Assembly (NCBI GenBank): GCA_020636845.1
Contig: JACJXD010000002.1
Coordinates: 124,001 to 188,000, forward strand
Direction of reading: 5' to 3'
DNA: 64,000 nt
Source of the DNA: Bacteroidales bacterium
Lineage (GTDB): Bacteria > Bacteroidota > Bacteroidia > Bacteroidales > Tenuifilaceae
Shown: in pieces, positions 1 to 9,403 of the stretch
Layout of the letters: each line of letters opens with the position of its first letter
Position numbering within the stretch: the first letter of the stretch is position 1
Made by a program: the position numbers and the translations under genes
The notes under the pieces: generated by a model
Told to the model about the DNA's origin: nothing
Database searches by the model: none
The model's input: the letters and a program-made list of their open reading frames with translations, nothing else

Positions 1-3000
1 GATTGTGTTGCACTAGCAATGTCTGTGCCATCCTTTATCCATTGGTAACTTTCACCTCCGCTTGGGTTGGCTGACAAAGCAACGGAGACATTATCGCCTT
101 CACACCACGTAATAGGATCACTTGTTTCTATGGTTATTGTCGGTGTAGAAACTTCGATTATTTCAATAGAATTTCCTATGGCAGAGCAGCCGTTTGTTGT
201 TGCTTCAACGCTGTAGGTTCCTGTAGAGGAAGCGTTTAATGTTTGACTGGTTTCGCCCGTTAATGGAGAACTATTTAATAGCCACTGGTATGTATCGGCC
301 GCATCGGCAGTTATATTAACATTAATGGTAGAGCCTTCACACCATGTAGTTGGATTCGTTGTTGTAATGTTTGCCGTAGGTAACGGGTTTACAGTTATGT
401 CCTTTGAATCTTGATTTATACATCCATTACTATCGGTGTAAGTATAGGTTATTGTGAATGTCCCCGTACCCGAAATGGAAGGATCGAAAGAATTACCTGT
501 AACTCCGGTTCCGGAATAAACACCTCCAGATGGAGAACCTTCAGTAAGCGTATAAGGATCGGCGTTGGAACAAACAGGACTAAGGCCTGTTAGTGTAACC
601 GTTGGCAAGCCATTTACCGTGATATCCTTGGAGGCGTAGTTAACGCAACTATTGCCATCGGTGTAGGTGTAGGTTATGGTATGGGTTCCCACACCGGCTG
701 TGGCGGGGTCAAAAATACCATCGCTAACGCCTGTTCCAGAGTAAACGCCACCTTCGGGCAAACCACCCGTAAGAGTAATCGGAGCAGCATCTATACATAC
801 TGGGTTAAAATCGGCGAGGGTAATTGTCGGTAAGCCATTTACCGTGATATCCTTGGAGGCGTAGTTAACGCAACTATTGCCATCGGTGTAGGTGTAGGTT
901 ATGGTATGGGTTCCCACACCAGCTGTGGTGGGGTCAAAAATGCCATCGCTAACACCTGTTCCGGAGTAAACACCGCCTTCGGGCGAACCACCCGTAAGAG
1001 TAATCGGAGCAGCATCTATACATACCGGACTAAAATCGGTGAGGGTTACAGTCGGCAAGCCATTTACCGTGATATCCTTGGAGGCGTAGTTAACGCAACT
1101 ATTGCCATCGGTGTAGGTGTAGGTTATGGTATGGGTTCCCACACCGGCTGTGGCGGGGTCAAAAATACCATCGCTAACGCCTGTTCCGGAGTAAACACCG
1201 CCTTCGGGCGATCCACCAGTAAGTGTAATCGGAGTGGCATCGACACATACCGGGCTAAAATCGGCAAGTGTTACGCTAGGTAATTCGTTTACTGTAATAT
1301 CTTTGGAATCAAAGTTTGTGCATCCATTCACGTCGGTATATGTATATGTTATAGAATGTATGCCAGCACCTGCCGATGATGGATCGAAAGATCCATCGGT
1401 AACTCCTTCCCCTGAATAAATACCGTTTTCGGGAGTTCCTCCAGTTAATGAAAATGGACTTGCATCTACACAAACCGGGGAAAGATCCGTTAAACTTACT
1501 GAAGGTAGTGGGTGCACTGTTATTTCAACATCATCGCTTATGCCTACACACCCATTTTTAATTACATATACAGAATAAAATCCATCTTGGGTTGCGGTAT
1601 AGGTAGAAGAGTTTGCACCCGAAATGGACTCTGCGTTTCTGCTCCATTGGTAATAAGATCCATCAGAAGGAGACGCTTCTAGTAAGGTGCTTATTGCATC
1701 TCCGTCGCAATATTCGAGTTGATCGCTAGTATTAATTGAAGCTACAGGTGACGGATTTACTGTAATGGTAATTTGATCAGTGTTTATACATCCATTTGCA
1801 TCAGTTCCAGTAACAGTGTAAGTATCGGTAGCCGATGGGTAAAATTCAATTCCATCGGTAACGTCATTATCCCAAGAATATGAAACAGCTCCACTTCCAG
1901 TTAGTGTAACGGGGTCACCTTCGCAAACGGGATTTGCGCTGGTATTAGCGTTTACGGTTGGTAGTGCGTTAACTGTAGTTGTTATTGTACTTGTATTTGC
2001 CGAACAACCTGCGGCTGTTGTGACTGTGGCAAAAACTTGGTCGCCATTAATAAGGGAAGAGTTGCTATACGAGTAGCCAGCACCAGGACCTTGAACTGGC
2101 GATCCATTTAAGAAAAATTCGTAGGTTGATCCTCCCGATGCAGTGAAAATAACATTATCTCCTATACATATTGTATTATCAGCATCGCTGCTAACTAAAT
2201 CTACAGTAGGATCTGGATTTTCTGATATTAACTCTACCTGATAATCTTTTGTGCAAAGGTTAGCATCTGTAACGGTAACCGTATAGGTCCCAGGTCCTAA
2301 GTTTGTTTGATCTTTGTCTGTGGCACTTATTATATCTGGACCAACCCAATGATATGTATATACTGGGGTTCCTCCACTTACAGTAAGACCAATACTCCCA
2401 TCTTTCGACTCAGGACACGTGGGCTTGTTTTCGCTATGGTTTATTGTTATATCAGTAGGCTGTCCTAACGAGGTAGAATTTGTTTTATTACAACCATTTG
2501 AGTCCGTTACTTTCAGCCAATAATTTCCTCCCTTAATGTTGCTGATAGTAGAAGTTGTTAGCGTATTTGACCATAAGTATTCATACGGAGCAGTACCTCC
2601 TATTAACCCATCAACCGACAACTCTCCTGTTGCGGAATTGTAACACGATGGTTGTGTACTCAAAAAACTGAAACTAATTTCGTTGGGCTGACTAACTGTT
2701 CCTAATACATCTTTTGTACATCCATTCGCATCTGTAATGGTTACAGTATAGTCATTTGCCAAAAGTTCGTTTATATCTTGTGTTGTTTTAATGGGAGAGG
2801 TATTCCAAGAATAGGAATAGGGTAAAGTTCCTCCGCTTGGTGTTAAATCTAACATTCCATCGTTTCCTCCATAGCAAGATGTGTTATATGCTGTAATTGC
2901 ACCGTTAAGAGGTTGGTTTGGTTCAGTGAGAGTTACAGTCACTATATCGGTAACGTCATCGCTTGTATCGCCAGTTCTTAAATCATCAGTTAAGGTTGCG

Positions 3001-5321
3001 GTATATGTACCTGCTGGTTTTCCTGAAATGGTAAATGTGGTTTCTCCACTTGACCATGATATGGTTACCGCGCCAATATTTTCGGCGTACGAAATAGTTG
3101 CCGAGCCATTACTTCCTCCATTGCAACTAATGTTTGTTTGCGAAGAGACCCATCCATGGAAAACTCGTTCATCGAGGACTGCAAATGTATTTGAATCCTT
3201 GCAAAAAGTGTTATCGGTGACAACTATTTTATAATCACCTCCACTGGTTATCCCTGTAATGTCTTCGGAAGTGGCAATTTCAGTATCTTCATAAATCCAT
3301 GAATAGTTTGAGTAAGTGCCCGAGCCTCCTGTTACGGTAATATCTACGGCACCATTACTTCCTGCTCCTGAAATATTGGTTACACTTCCGTTAATTTGAA
3401 TTTGGCTTGGCTGTGTTAGTGTATAACTTTCAGATGATGTACATCCATTGTTATCGGTTACTTCTACTTGGTATGTTCCCGCAGATAAGCCTGTTTGGTC
3501 TTCGGTATTTATATTATGGCCGCAACCATCGGATGTCGTCCAGAAATAGGAATAAGGAATGGTACCTCCGCTAGTGGTAATGTCAATAGCCCCATCCATG
3601 CTATTATAGCAACTTGCATTTGTTTGAGTTGCCGAAATGCTTATCGCAGCAGGTTGTATTACTGTGTATGAAACAGTTGACACGTTTGAATTGTTATCCG
3701 TAACAGTAACCTGGTAGTTTCCCGCCGATAAGTTTGTTATAGTAGAATCTGTTGCTGCATAAGGGCTACCGTTAAGAGTCCATGAATATGTGTATGGCGG
3801 TGTTCCAAAGTAAGGAGTAACGGTTAATTCGCCATCGGCTCCTCCGCTACAGCTTGCATTTTTTTTGTAAGTAAAGGTTGCCACAAATTCATTATGATAC
3901 TTAGTTATAAATCCATCTTGATATCCGCTAGCGCTATTTGTTAACGAATTTGTTCCGGCAGTAAGTGTAGGCGACGTAAAGTAGCCTCCAAAATAAACAT
4001 TATAATCATCATCAACAGCAATGCCTTGTCCTCTGTCGCCGAATTTAATGTTTCCATATGTTCCTGAAACACTTTTGGCTAGAACAGGATTTGAAGATTC
4101 ATCAAAAACAAAAAATGCTGCATCAATAGAATCTGCAGGATTTGAAATAATTGTATTAAGATTAAAATCTATAGAATGGGAAAAGTAACCGGTTGATACT
4201 AAAATGTTATTTTTTATTCTTAGTCCATATCCAACATCGTTGCCTGTGCTACCTATACTTTCTTTCCATAAAAGACGACCTTCCCTATTATATTTAGCAA
4301 CAAAAATATCATTACCCCCTTCTGTCGTAAATGTTGACGATTGTAATGTTGCAGTACTATCAATTGTACCTGTTCCCTGAATATACCCTGCAATGTAAGT
4401 GTAATCGTCATCGGTAATTATACTGTTAAGTTGATCGTCTGCTGGGCTACCTCCTTTGCGAACCCAAATTACAGAGCCATCGACAGAACTTGCTTTTACT
4501 AAAATAATGTCTCCGTTTCCCGAGGATGTGTAAGACGTTCCACCAATGGTTAATGTTCCTAATAACGCCCCACCAACGTAAACGTTATTGCTATTATCAA
4601 CGGTAATAGCTCTAAAAATAGATTTATCATTATCGCCGGGAATTTGCTCCGACCAACTATAGGTACCATTACTTTGGTAACACGCAAGAAATAAGTCTGT
4701 TATTCCGTCTGTATTTGTATAGATATCTCCATTACTTCCATCACCTACGGTGAAACTGGAACTTTTGGATATTCCTGCAACGTATATTTTTCCGTCGTTT
4801 CCTATTGTTAAGGCTGTAGTTCGTTCGTTGTTCGTTCCGTAAGCCGAAGGAATAGCCCATTGTATTGTTCCTGATGAATCGTACTTTGCAATAAAAGCAT
4901 CATTATCTCCTGTTGAGGTTAATTGACAACTTCCTCCCCAATTACAAGTACCTAGAAATAATCCTGATATATATATATTTTCGGAATTATCAAAGTCCAT
5001 GGCATCTGCATGAACAGTATTATCTCCTTTGATAATATTTACCCATAGTGTTTTTCCGTTAGAGTTCATTTTAATAATGAAAACATTTTTATAGGTGTTG
5101 ATAGGATTTCCAACATAATTAATTCCATCTATAGTAAAATTAGATTTAAAGATGCCTACAACGTATAAATTTCCTGAACTAACAGTTTTTACGTCAGTTA
5201 TGCTTATTTCGTTATCCAGATTAGGCGTTGGCGATTGCAACATTTGCTTTATCCATTGCCAATTTTGCCCAAATACGCTACTGTTAATAAGCAAGAAGAT
5301 GAATATATATAAACGCTTCAT
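1..5321 (-). CDS. Giant secreted adhesin with beta-propeller, SprB repeats and Ig-like repeats (3' end missing)
   Basis: The frame is open from ATG at 5321 to the left edge, giving 1,773 codons without a stop. The first 20 residues (MKRLYIFIFLLINSSVFGQN) are a signal peptide. Residues about 20-475 hold recurring segments such as GNDDAFIAKYDSSG and DNSNNVYVGG, typical of SBBP-type beta-propeller repeats. Residues about 478-1037 hold seven SprB-like repeats (C-x-GG-x-DG start, PYTYSW core, AGNYQVTVTD end). Ig-like domains follow, then five 75-residue repeats (about 1272-1646) and another Ig-like domain (YQWIKDG) at the edge. Proteins of this build are usually type IX secretion cargo with a C-terminal sorting domain; that end is outside the window, so export by this route is inferred. 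A role in surface adhesion or gliding is likely from the SprB family, not shown. Confidence 0.88.
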   Translation of the reverse strand, partial: MKRLYIFIFLLINSSVFGQNWQWIKQMLQSPTPNLDNEISITDVKTVSSGNLYVVGIFKSNFTIDGINYVGNPINTYKNVFIIKMNSNGKTLWVNIIKGDNTVHADAMDFDNSENIYISGLFLGTCNWGGSCQLTSTGDNDAFIAKYDSSGTIQWAIPSAYGTNNERTTALTIGNDGKIYVAGISKSSSFTVGDGSNGDIYTNTDGITDLFLACYQSNGTYSWSEQIPGDNDKSIFRAITVDNSNNVYVGGALLGTLTIGGTSYTSSGNGDIILVKASSVDGSVIWVRKGGSPADDQLNSIITDDDYTYIAGYIQGTGTIDSTATLQSSTFTTEGGNDIFVAKYNREGRLLWKESIGSTGNDVGYGLRIKNNILVSTGYFSHSIDFNLNTIISNPADSIDAAFFVFDESSNPVLAKSVSGTYGNIKFGDRGQGIAVDDDYNVYFGGYFTSPTLTAGTNSLTNSASGYQDGFITKYHNEFVATFTYKKNASCSGGADGELTVTPYFGTPPYTYSWTLNGSPYAATDSTITNLSAGNYQVTVTDNNSNVSTVSYTVIQPAAISISATQTNASCYNSMDGAIDITTSGGTIPYSYFWTTSDGCGHNINTEDQTGLSAGTYQVEVTDNNGCTSSESYTLTQPSQIQINGSVTNISGAGSNGAVDITVTGGSGTYSNYSWIYEDTEIATSEDITGITSGGDYKIVVTDNTFCKDSNTFAVLDERVFHGWVSSQTNISCNGGSNGSATISYAENIGAVTISWSSGETTFTISGKPAGTYTATLTDDLRTGDTSDDVTDIVTVTLTEPNQPLNGAITAYNTSCYGGNDGMLDLTPSGGTLPYSYSWNTSPIKTTQDINELLANDYTVTITDANGCTKDVLGTVSQPNEISFSFLSTQPSCYNSATGELSVDGLIGGTAPYEYLWSNTLTTSTISNIKGGNYWLKVTDSNGCNKTNSTSLGQPTDITINHSENKPTCPESKDGSIGLTVSGGTPVYTYHWVGPDIISATDKDQTNLGPGTYTVTVTDANLCTKDYQVELISENPDPTVDLVSSDADNTICIGDNVIFTASGGSTYEFFLNGSPVQGPGAGYSYSNSSLINGDQVFATVTTAAGCSANTSTITTTVNALPTVNANTSANPVCEGDPVTLTGSGAVSYSWDNDVTDGIEFYPSATDTYTVTGTDANGCINTDQITITVNPSPVASINTSDQLEYCDGDAISTLLEASPSDGSYYQWSRNAESISGANSSTYTATQDGFYSVYVIKNGCVGISDDVEITVHPLPSVSLTDLSPVCVDASPFSLTGGTPENGIYSGEGVTDGSFDPSSAGAGIHSITYTYTDVNGCTNFDSKDITVNELPSVTLADFSPVCVDATPITLTGGSPEGGVYSGTGVSDGIFDPATAGVGTHTITYTYTDGNSCVNYASKDITVNGLPTVTLTDFSPVCIDAAPITLTGGSPEGGVYSGTGVSDGIFDPTTAGVGTHTITYTYTDGNSCVNYASKDITVNGLPTITLADFNPVCIDAAPITLTGGLPEGGVYSGTGVSDGIFDPATAGVGTHTITYTYTDGNSCVNYASKDITVNGLPTVTLTGLSPVCSNADPYTLTEGSPSGGVYSGTGVTGNSFDPSISGTGTFTITYTYTDSNGCINQDSKDITVNPLPTANITTTNPTTWCEGSTINVNITADAADTYQWLLNSSPLTGETSQTLNASSTGTYSVEATTNGCSAIGNSIEIIEVSTPTITIETSDPITWCEGDNVSVALSANPSGGESYQWIKDGTDIASATQ
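384..1508 (-). repeat. Five tandem 225-bp coding repeats inside the adhesin
   Basis: Units begin at 384, 609, 834, 1059 and 1284 with exactly 225-bp spacing (75 codons, frame kept). The three central units (609-1283) are nearly identical; 609-833 and 834-1058 differ at about 16 positions by eye. The outer units are clearly diverged. Each encodes a module with GGVYSGTGVSDGIFDP and GTHTITYTYTD segments. Near identity at DNA level implies recent duplication or gene conversion. Confidence 0.9.
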
Positions 5322-5560
5322 ATTTTGAGGTGATTAAAAATTCTTAACTAATTTTTGCGAAATTACATCTATTTAGCCAGACATCTTACAATTTATACGC
5401 CAAATATTTTAAAATTTTGATAATGTTTTAGTTTTGGTTTTTATGTATAAAACAATAAAAATAATATGTCCGTTTTGGACAAACCTTTTTTGTTTTACGT
5501 ATAGAAGTTTTATTAGATTTAAAAAAAAATTAATTTTACATTAAATGCATAAAATTGATT

Positions 5561-6466
5561 ATGAATGTTGTTTTTCATATAGGATATTCAAAAACCGCAA
5601 CAACTTGGTTCCAAAAATATTATTTCCCGAAAGTGGTTAACTCTAGTTATGTTTTACTTAGGGATGCCAATAGAATTTTTCTTAATACTGATTTTTTTGT
5701 TTTCGACTCTCAAAAAGCAAGAAAAGATCTCATAGCCATTTCGAAAAATAAAAATTTGCTTGTCAGTTCGGAACATTTTACTACTGCCATTAGTTTTGGT
5801 CGACACTATGGGTATATTTCTGCAGGAATTGCAAATAAAATTCATGCAACTTTTCCAGAAGCGCATATTGTTGTGTTTCTTCGTCGTCAGCAATCGCTTA
5901 TTTGTTCGGCTTATCAGCAATATATAAAAAATGGAGGGACCTTTGGTTTTAAACGTTGGCTTCATTCCGGAGATGTGTTTTGCATGGAGCACTTACTTTT
6001 CGACAAGTTAATATCTTACTATGATGGTTTATTTGGTAAAAGCAATGTCCATGTGTATTTGTTTGAAGAGTTCAGGGAAAACCAAGCGGAATTTTTAAGA
6101 AAAATGAACGAAGAGTTAGGGTTTGAAGTTGATCTTGAAAAAATATCGTTTGCTAAAGTGAATCGTGGTATTCGACGGGGAATTTTTCCTTTATTAAGGA
6201 TGGTAAATCATTTTTACAAGAAACCTGTTGGACGGAAACGTTTTGTAATGCATGTTCCGGGGATGACTTCTGTTGGTAGGGCTATTTATAAGTATTTGAA
6301 TGCTTATCGTTTTTTTGGTTCTTTTTTAAGCGAAAAAGATTTTTTATCGCGGAAAGACATAGAAGATATTAAGCAATTTTACTCTAAATCGAATACTATT
6401 TTGAGCAAAAGAATAGATGCCGAAAAATTAAGAAGATTTGGATATTTTTTAGAAGATGGACAATAA
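5561..6466 (+). CDS. Sulfotransferase family protein (first of a tandem pair)
   Basis: This 301-residue protein opens with HIGYSKTATTWFQ, which matches the 5'-phosphosulfate-binding loop of PAPS-dependent sulfotransferases (GxxKxxTTW). Further in, VVFLRRQQSLICSAYQQYIK resembles the 3'-phosphate-binding segment (R...S), and YLFEEFRENQAEF matches the usual Y-E-D/E-F...P-x-x-F region. The family moves sulfate from PAPS to a hydroxyl on a sugar, lipid or protein; the acceptor cannot be read from sequence. I start at ATG 5561; a TTG two codons upstream is less likely. It overlaps the next gene by 11 bp, so the two are probably co-translated. It is transcribed away from the adhesin. No sulfate-activation genes lie in the window. 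Confidence 0.82.
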   Translation: MNVVFHIGYSKTATTWFQKYYFPKVVNSSYVLLRDANRIFLNTDFFVFDSQKARKDLIAISKNKNLLVSSEHFTTAISFGRHYGYISAGIANKIHATFPEAHIVVFLRRQQSLICSAYQQYIKNGGTFGFKRWLHSGDVFCMEHLLFDKLISYYDGLFGKSNVHVYLFEEFRENQAEFLRKMNEELGFEVDLEKISFAKVNRGIRRGIFPLLRMVNHFYKKPVGRKRFVMHVPGMTSVGRAIYKYLNAYRFFGSFLSEKDFLSRKDIEDIKQFYSKSNTILSKRIDAEKLRRFGYFLEDGQ

Positions 6467-7376
6467 AGATCCCATTTTACATATTGGTTACCCCAAAACT
6501 GCAACTAAGTGGTTTCAAAGTTTCTTTTATCCGAATATCAGCGGAGTTTGGCCTGTTTCTAGGGAAACAACTTTTCAAAAATTAGTGTTTAAAAGTCTTT
6601 TCGAGTATTCGGCTGTTGATACATTTGCTTGGTTTAACTCTCAATATCCTGAAAAGCAAATTATTGTTTGCGATGAAATTTTGCTTGGCGGGTTGGATAT
6701 AGGTTTTGGTATGGGCGAATATGTCTGGATGATGGCAAATAGGTTGCATTCAACTTTTCCTACAGCGAACGTAGTCGTTTTTATTCGAAATCAGGTGCAA
6801 ATACTGGAATCTGCCTATAGTCATTATGTGAAATCGGGTGGTACGTATTCTTTAAAGAAGTTTTTGGGAATAAGAAAGTCGTATGCCAAACCATTCATGG
6901 GGTATCACTTGTTTAATCCCGATTTTTTTAATTACAGCAATGTGCTTGAGTTATATATGGTACTTTTTGGAGAGGAAAAAGTACATATTTACCTTTATGA
7001 GGATTTTAAGGCAAATCCGAAAGTTTTTATAGAAAAATTTTGTCAAGAGTTAAATATAAATGCCGATATATCCGATTTGCATTTTTCCGAAAATCTGAAT
7101 GTACGATTATCAAAAGTTTCTATTTCGATAATGAGGCTTTTAAATCACTTTACAAGAAAAAATACACCCTTTAAAAAGTATTTTTTTCATTTAAAGGGAA
7201 TGTACGAATTCACAATAAGTTTAACTGGAAAACTTGACAGGTGGATGAAACTTTCCCCGTTTACTTTTTCGCGGAGTATTGTTGCTTGGAGCGAAAATTA
7301 TTATCGCACAGCTAATAATAATTTGACAAAGTGGGTTAATAAAAATAAGTTGGAGAAGTATAAATATCCTTTATAA
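6456..7376 (+). CDS. Sulfotransferase family protein (second of a tandem pair)
   Basis: A 306-residue paralogue of the preceding gene with the same landmarks: HIGYPKTATKWFQ near the N-terminus, VVVFIRNQVQILESAYSHYVKSGG in the middle and YLYEDFKANPKVF after it. The C-terminal halves also align in outline (LLNHF, a basic stretch, then an aromatic tail). ATG 6456 lies inside the last codons of the upstream gene. The pair probably arose by duplication and may act on two positions of one glycan or on two acceptors; this is inference. A palindromic terminator follows at 7388-7409. Confidence 0.82.
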   Translation: MDNKDPILHIGYPKTATKWFQSFFYPNISGVWPVSRETTFQKLVFKSLFEYSAVDTFAWFNSQYPEKQIIVCDEILLGGLDIGFGMGEYVWMMANRLHSTFPTANVVVFIRNQVQILESAYSHYVKSGGTYSLKKFLGIRKSYAKPFMGYHLFNPDFFNYSNVLELYMVLFGEEKVHIYLYEDFKANPKVFIEKFCQELNINADISDLHFSENLNVRLSKVSISIMRLLNHFTRKNTPFKKYFFHLKGMYEFTISLTGKLDRWMKLSPFTFSRSIVAWSENYYRTANNNLTKWVNKNKLEKYKYPL

Positions 7377-7387
7377 TTCCAAATAAA

Positions 7388-7409
7388 AAAGGAGGCTTAA
7401 GCCTCCTTT
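7388..7409. terminator. Two-way hairpin terminator
   Basis: AAAGGAGGC-TTAA-GCCTCCTTT is a perfect stem of nine pairs with runs of A before it and T after it, lying between the convergent second sulfotransferase and queA genes. It can serve both strands. Confidence 0.85.
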
Positions 7410-7429
7410 CCGTTTTAATAATATGTTTA

Positions 7430-8479
7430 TTAGATGATTAACATTGCATCGCCATACGTTCCAAAATGGTATTTTTCCTTAATGGCCAGTTTGTACGATT
7501 CCATGAGTAAATCGTAACCGGCAAAGGCCGAAACCATCATCATTAATGTTGAAAGGGGTAGATGAAAGTTTGTTATCATCATATCGGGTATGCTAAAATC
7601 GTAGGGAGGTATAATAAATTTATTTGTCCAGCCACTATAAGGCTTTAGAAAACCATCGGTAGTAACGGAACTTTCCAGTGTGCGAAGTACTGTTGTTCCA
7701 ACAGCACAAATCTTATGGTGTTCTTTTTTTGCCTCGTTAACAACTTCAACAGCTTCTTGAGGAATGTTGATTTGCTCCGAATCCATTTTGTGCTTTGTTA
7801 AGTCTTCAACGTCAACTGTTCTAAAGTTTCCTAACCCGACATGAAGGGTAATTTCGGCAAAATTAATTCCTTTTATTTCTAAGCGTTTTAGCAACTGCTT
7901 GCTAAAGTGCAACCCTGCGGTTGGTGCGGCAACGGCACCTTCGTATTTGGCAAATACAGTTTGGTAACGTTCCCTATCTTCGGGGACAACTTCTCTATGA
8001 ATAAATTTTGGAATAGGAGTTTCTCCTAGTCGGTAAAGAGTATCCTTAAACTCTTCGTATGAACCATCGAATAAGAACCGTAAAGTACGGCCACGACTTG
8101 TAGTATTGTCGATAACTTCGGCAACAAGCAAATCGTCTTCGCCAAAGTATAGCTTATTTCCAATTCGAATTTTACGGGCAGGGTCAACAAGTACGTCCCA
8201 AAGTCGTTGTTCTTTATTTAATTCTCGTAGGAGAAAAACTTCAATTTCGGCACCTGTTTTTTCTTTATTACCATAAAGCCGGGCAGGGAAAACTTTTGTG
8301 TTGTTAAAAACCAACACGTCGCTTTCGTCAAAGTAATCTATAACTTCCTTAAAAATTTTGTGCTCAATCTTGCCGGTTTTGCGGTTTACAACCATCAGTC
8401 TTGATTCTTCTCGGTTTTCGGCCGGAAACTTTGCAATTAAATCTTGTGGTAGGCTGTACCTGTACTGCGATAACTTCAT
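7430..8479 (-). CDS. queA: S-adenosylmethionine:tRNA ribosyltransferase-isomerase
   Basis: A full-length (349 residues) QueA. It moves and isomerises the ribosyl part of SAM onto 7-aminomethyl-7-deazaguanine at position 34 of tRNA, forming epoxyqueuosine. Family landmarks are the N-terminal YRYSLPQDLIAKFPAE, VLVFNNTKVFPARL, the GAVAAPTAGLHFS segment and the C-terminal FHLPLSTLMMMVSAFAG. The ATG at 8479 fits the normal N-terminus. It lies 210 bp downstream of truB on the same strand, and another queuosine gene, queD, is about 19 kb away. The convergent sulfotransferase gene is separated by a strong hairpin. Confidence 0.96.
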   Translation of the reverse strand: MKLSQYRYSLPQDLIAKFPAENREESRLMVVNRKTGKIEHKIFKEVIDYFDESDVLVFNNTKVFPARLYGNKEKTGAEIEVFLLRELNKEQRLWDVLVDPARKIRIGNKLYFGEDDLLVAEVIDNTTSRGRTLRFLFDGSYEEFKDTLYRLGETPIPKFIHREVVPEDRERYQTVFAKYEGAVAAPTAGLHFSKQLLKRLEIKGINFAEITLHVGLGNFRTVDVEDLTKHKMDSEQINIPQEAVEVVNEAKKEHHKICAVGTTVLRTLESSVTTDGFLKPYSGWTNKFIIPPYDFSIPDMMITNFHLPLSTLMMMVSAFAGYDLLMESYKLAIKEKYHFGTYGDAMLII

Positions 8480-8589
8480 AGGTATAAAAATTGATTATTA
8501 TTATTTCACAAAGAACAACTGTAAATGAATTGCAATGTCGAAAAAATTACTCGCATCTTCATTCATTTTAACTACAGGAATAAAACATT

Positions 8590-8610
8590 AACTTCTATTA
8601 TGTAGAAGTT
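8590..8610 (-). terminator. Possible weak hairpin terminator after truB
   Basis: AACTTCTA-TTATG-TAGAAGTT forms an eight-pair stem with a five-base loop, 80 bp beyond the truB stop and before queA. The T-rich tail on the minus strand is interrupted, so termination is uncertain; it could instead be a dyad near the queA promoter. Confidence 0.3.
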
Positions 8611-8689
8611 GTCAAAATCGTTAAAATTAAGTGGTTGCAAAAATAGTGTAAAGTTTTTAAAGACCATGCACCTTATACGTAACATTTTG

Positions 8690-9403
8690 CTATTGGTTTC
8701 GCATCGATAAAAAATTTTTTTCGATATCGTTAATGGTTAACGCTTGGTCAATGTTAAATGTTCCGCTGGCTGTTCTTCTAAGTTCTACCAAATGTGCTCC
8801 AGATTCAAGTTTCTGCCCAATGTCGCGGGCTAGGGCTCTAATGTACGTTCCTTTGCTACAGGAAATTTTAAGTTTCAATAACGGTGTTTCAAAACTTATT
8901 ATCTCCATGTTAAATATTTCGATAGGAACAGGTTCCAGTTCAACGTCAACACCTTTGCGAGCGTATTTGTATGCTCGTTTTCCGTTGATGTATTTAGCCG
9001 AAAAAAGAGGTGGCGTTTGTTCTTGTTTCCCAATCATACTGCTAATAGTTCGATTAATAAGTTCTATAGTTATATGATTGGTTGGATACTGTGCATCGGG
9101 TTCCGTTTCAAGGTCGAACGAAGGCGTTGTTTCCCCTAATTTTAAAGTAGCAACATACTCCTTGTTTTCGGACATTAACGCAGATGATTGTTTGGTTGCT
9201 TTACCTGTGCAGATAATTAGCAAACCTGTGGCCAAAGGGTCAAGAGTTCCCGCATGTCCAACCTTAACATTACGTTCTCCGGTTAATTGCCTAATTAGAA
9301 CTCTAATTTTTCCCACCACATCAAACGATGTCCAACCGTAAGGTTTATCGATTAGCAGAACGGCACTTTCGGTAACTTTATTCAGGTTGTTTACTTCAAT
9401 CAT
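8690..9403 (-). CDS. truB: tRNA pseudouridine(55) synthase
   Basis: A 237-residue TruB that converts uridine 55 in the T-loop of tRNAs to pseudouridine. LLIDKPYGWTSFDVV near the start and VGHAGTLDPLATGLL, which carries the catalytic aspartate, are diagnostic; SKGTYIRALARDIG is the later conserved motif. I start at ATG 9403 (MIEVNNLNKV). A longer frame reaches 9457, but its extra residues are Cys-rich and unlike the family. The ATG overlaps the uppP stop as ATGA, so translation is probably coupled to uppP. It is the last gene of the ftsX-DUF3098-uppP-truB operon. Confidence 0.95.
   Translation of the reverse strand: MIEVNNLNKVTESAVLLIDKPYGWTSFDVVGKIRVLIRQLTGERNVKVGHAGTLDPLATGLLIICTGKATKQSSALMSENKEYVATLKLGETTPSFDLETEPDAQYPTNHITIELINRTISSMIGKQEQTPPLFSAKYINGKRAYKYARKGVDVELEPVPIEIFNMEIISFETPLLKLKISCSKGTYIRALARDIGQKLESGAHLVELRRTASGTFNIDQALTINDIEKNFLSMRNQ

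Noticed and set aside
411..1419. Plus-strand reading frames over the adhesin repeats
   Set aside because: They are antisense shadows of the repetitive minus-strand adhesin frame, have Ser/Gly/Thr-biased composition from the repeats, and lack start signals.
384..1508. CRISPR-like array
   Set aside because: The 225-bp units are contiguous, in frame and coding, without unique spacers.
2881..3234. Plus-strand 117-residue frame
   Set aside because: It lies wholly antisense to the SprB repeat region, whose frame is unbroken and matches a known repeat.
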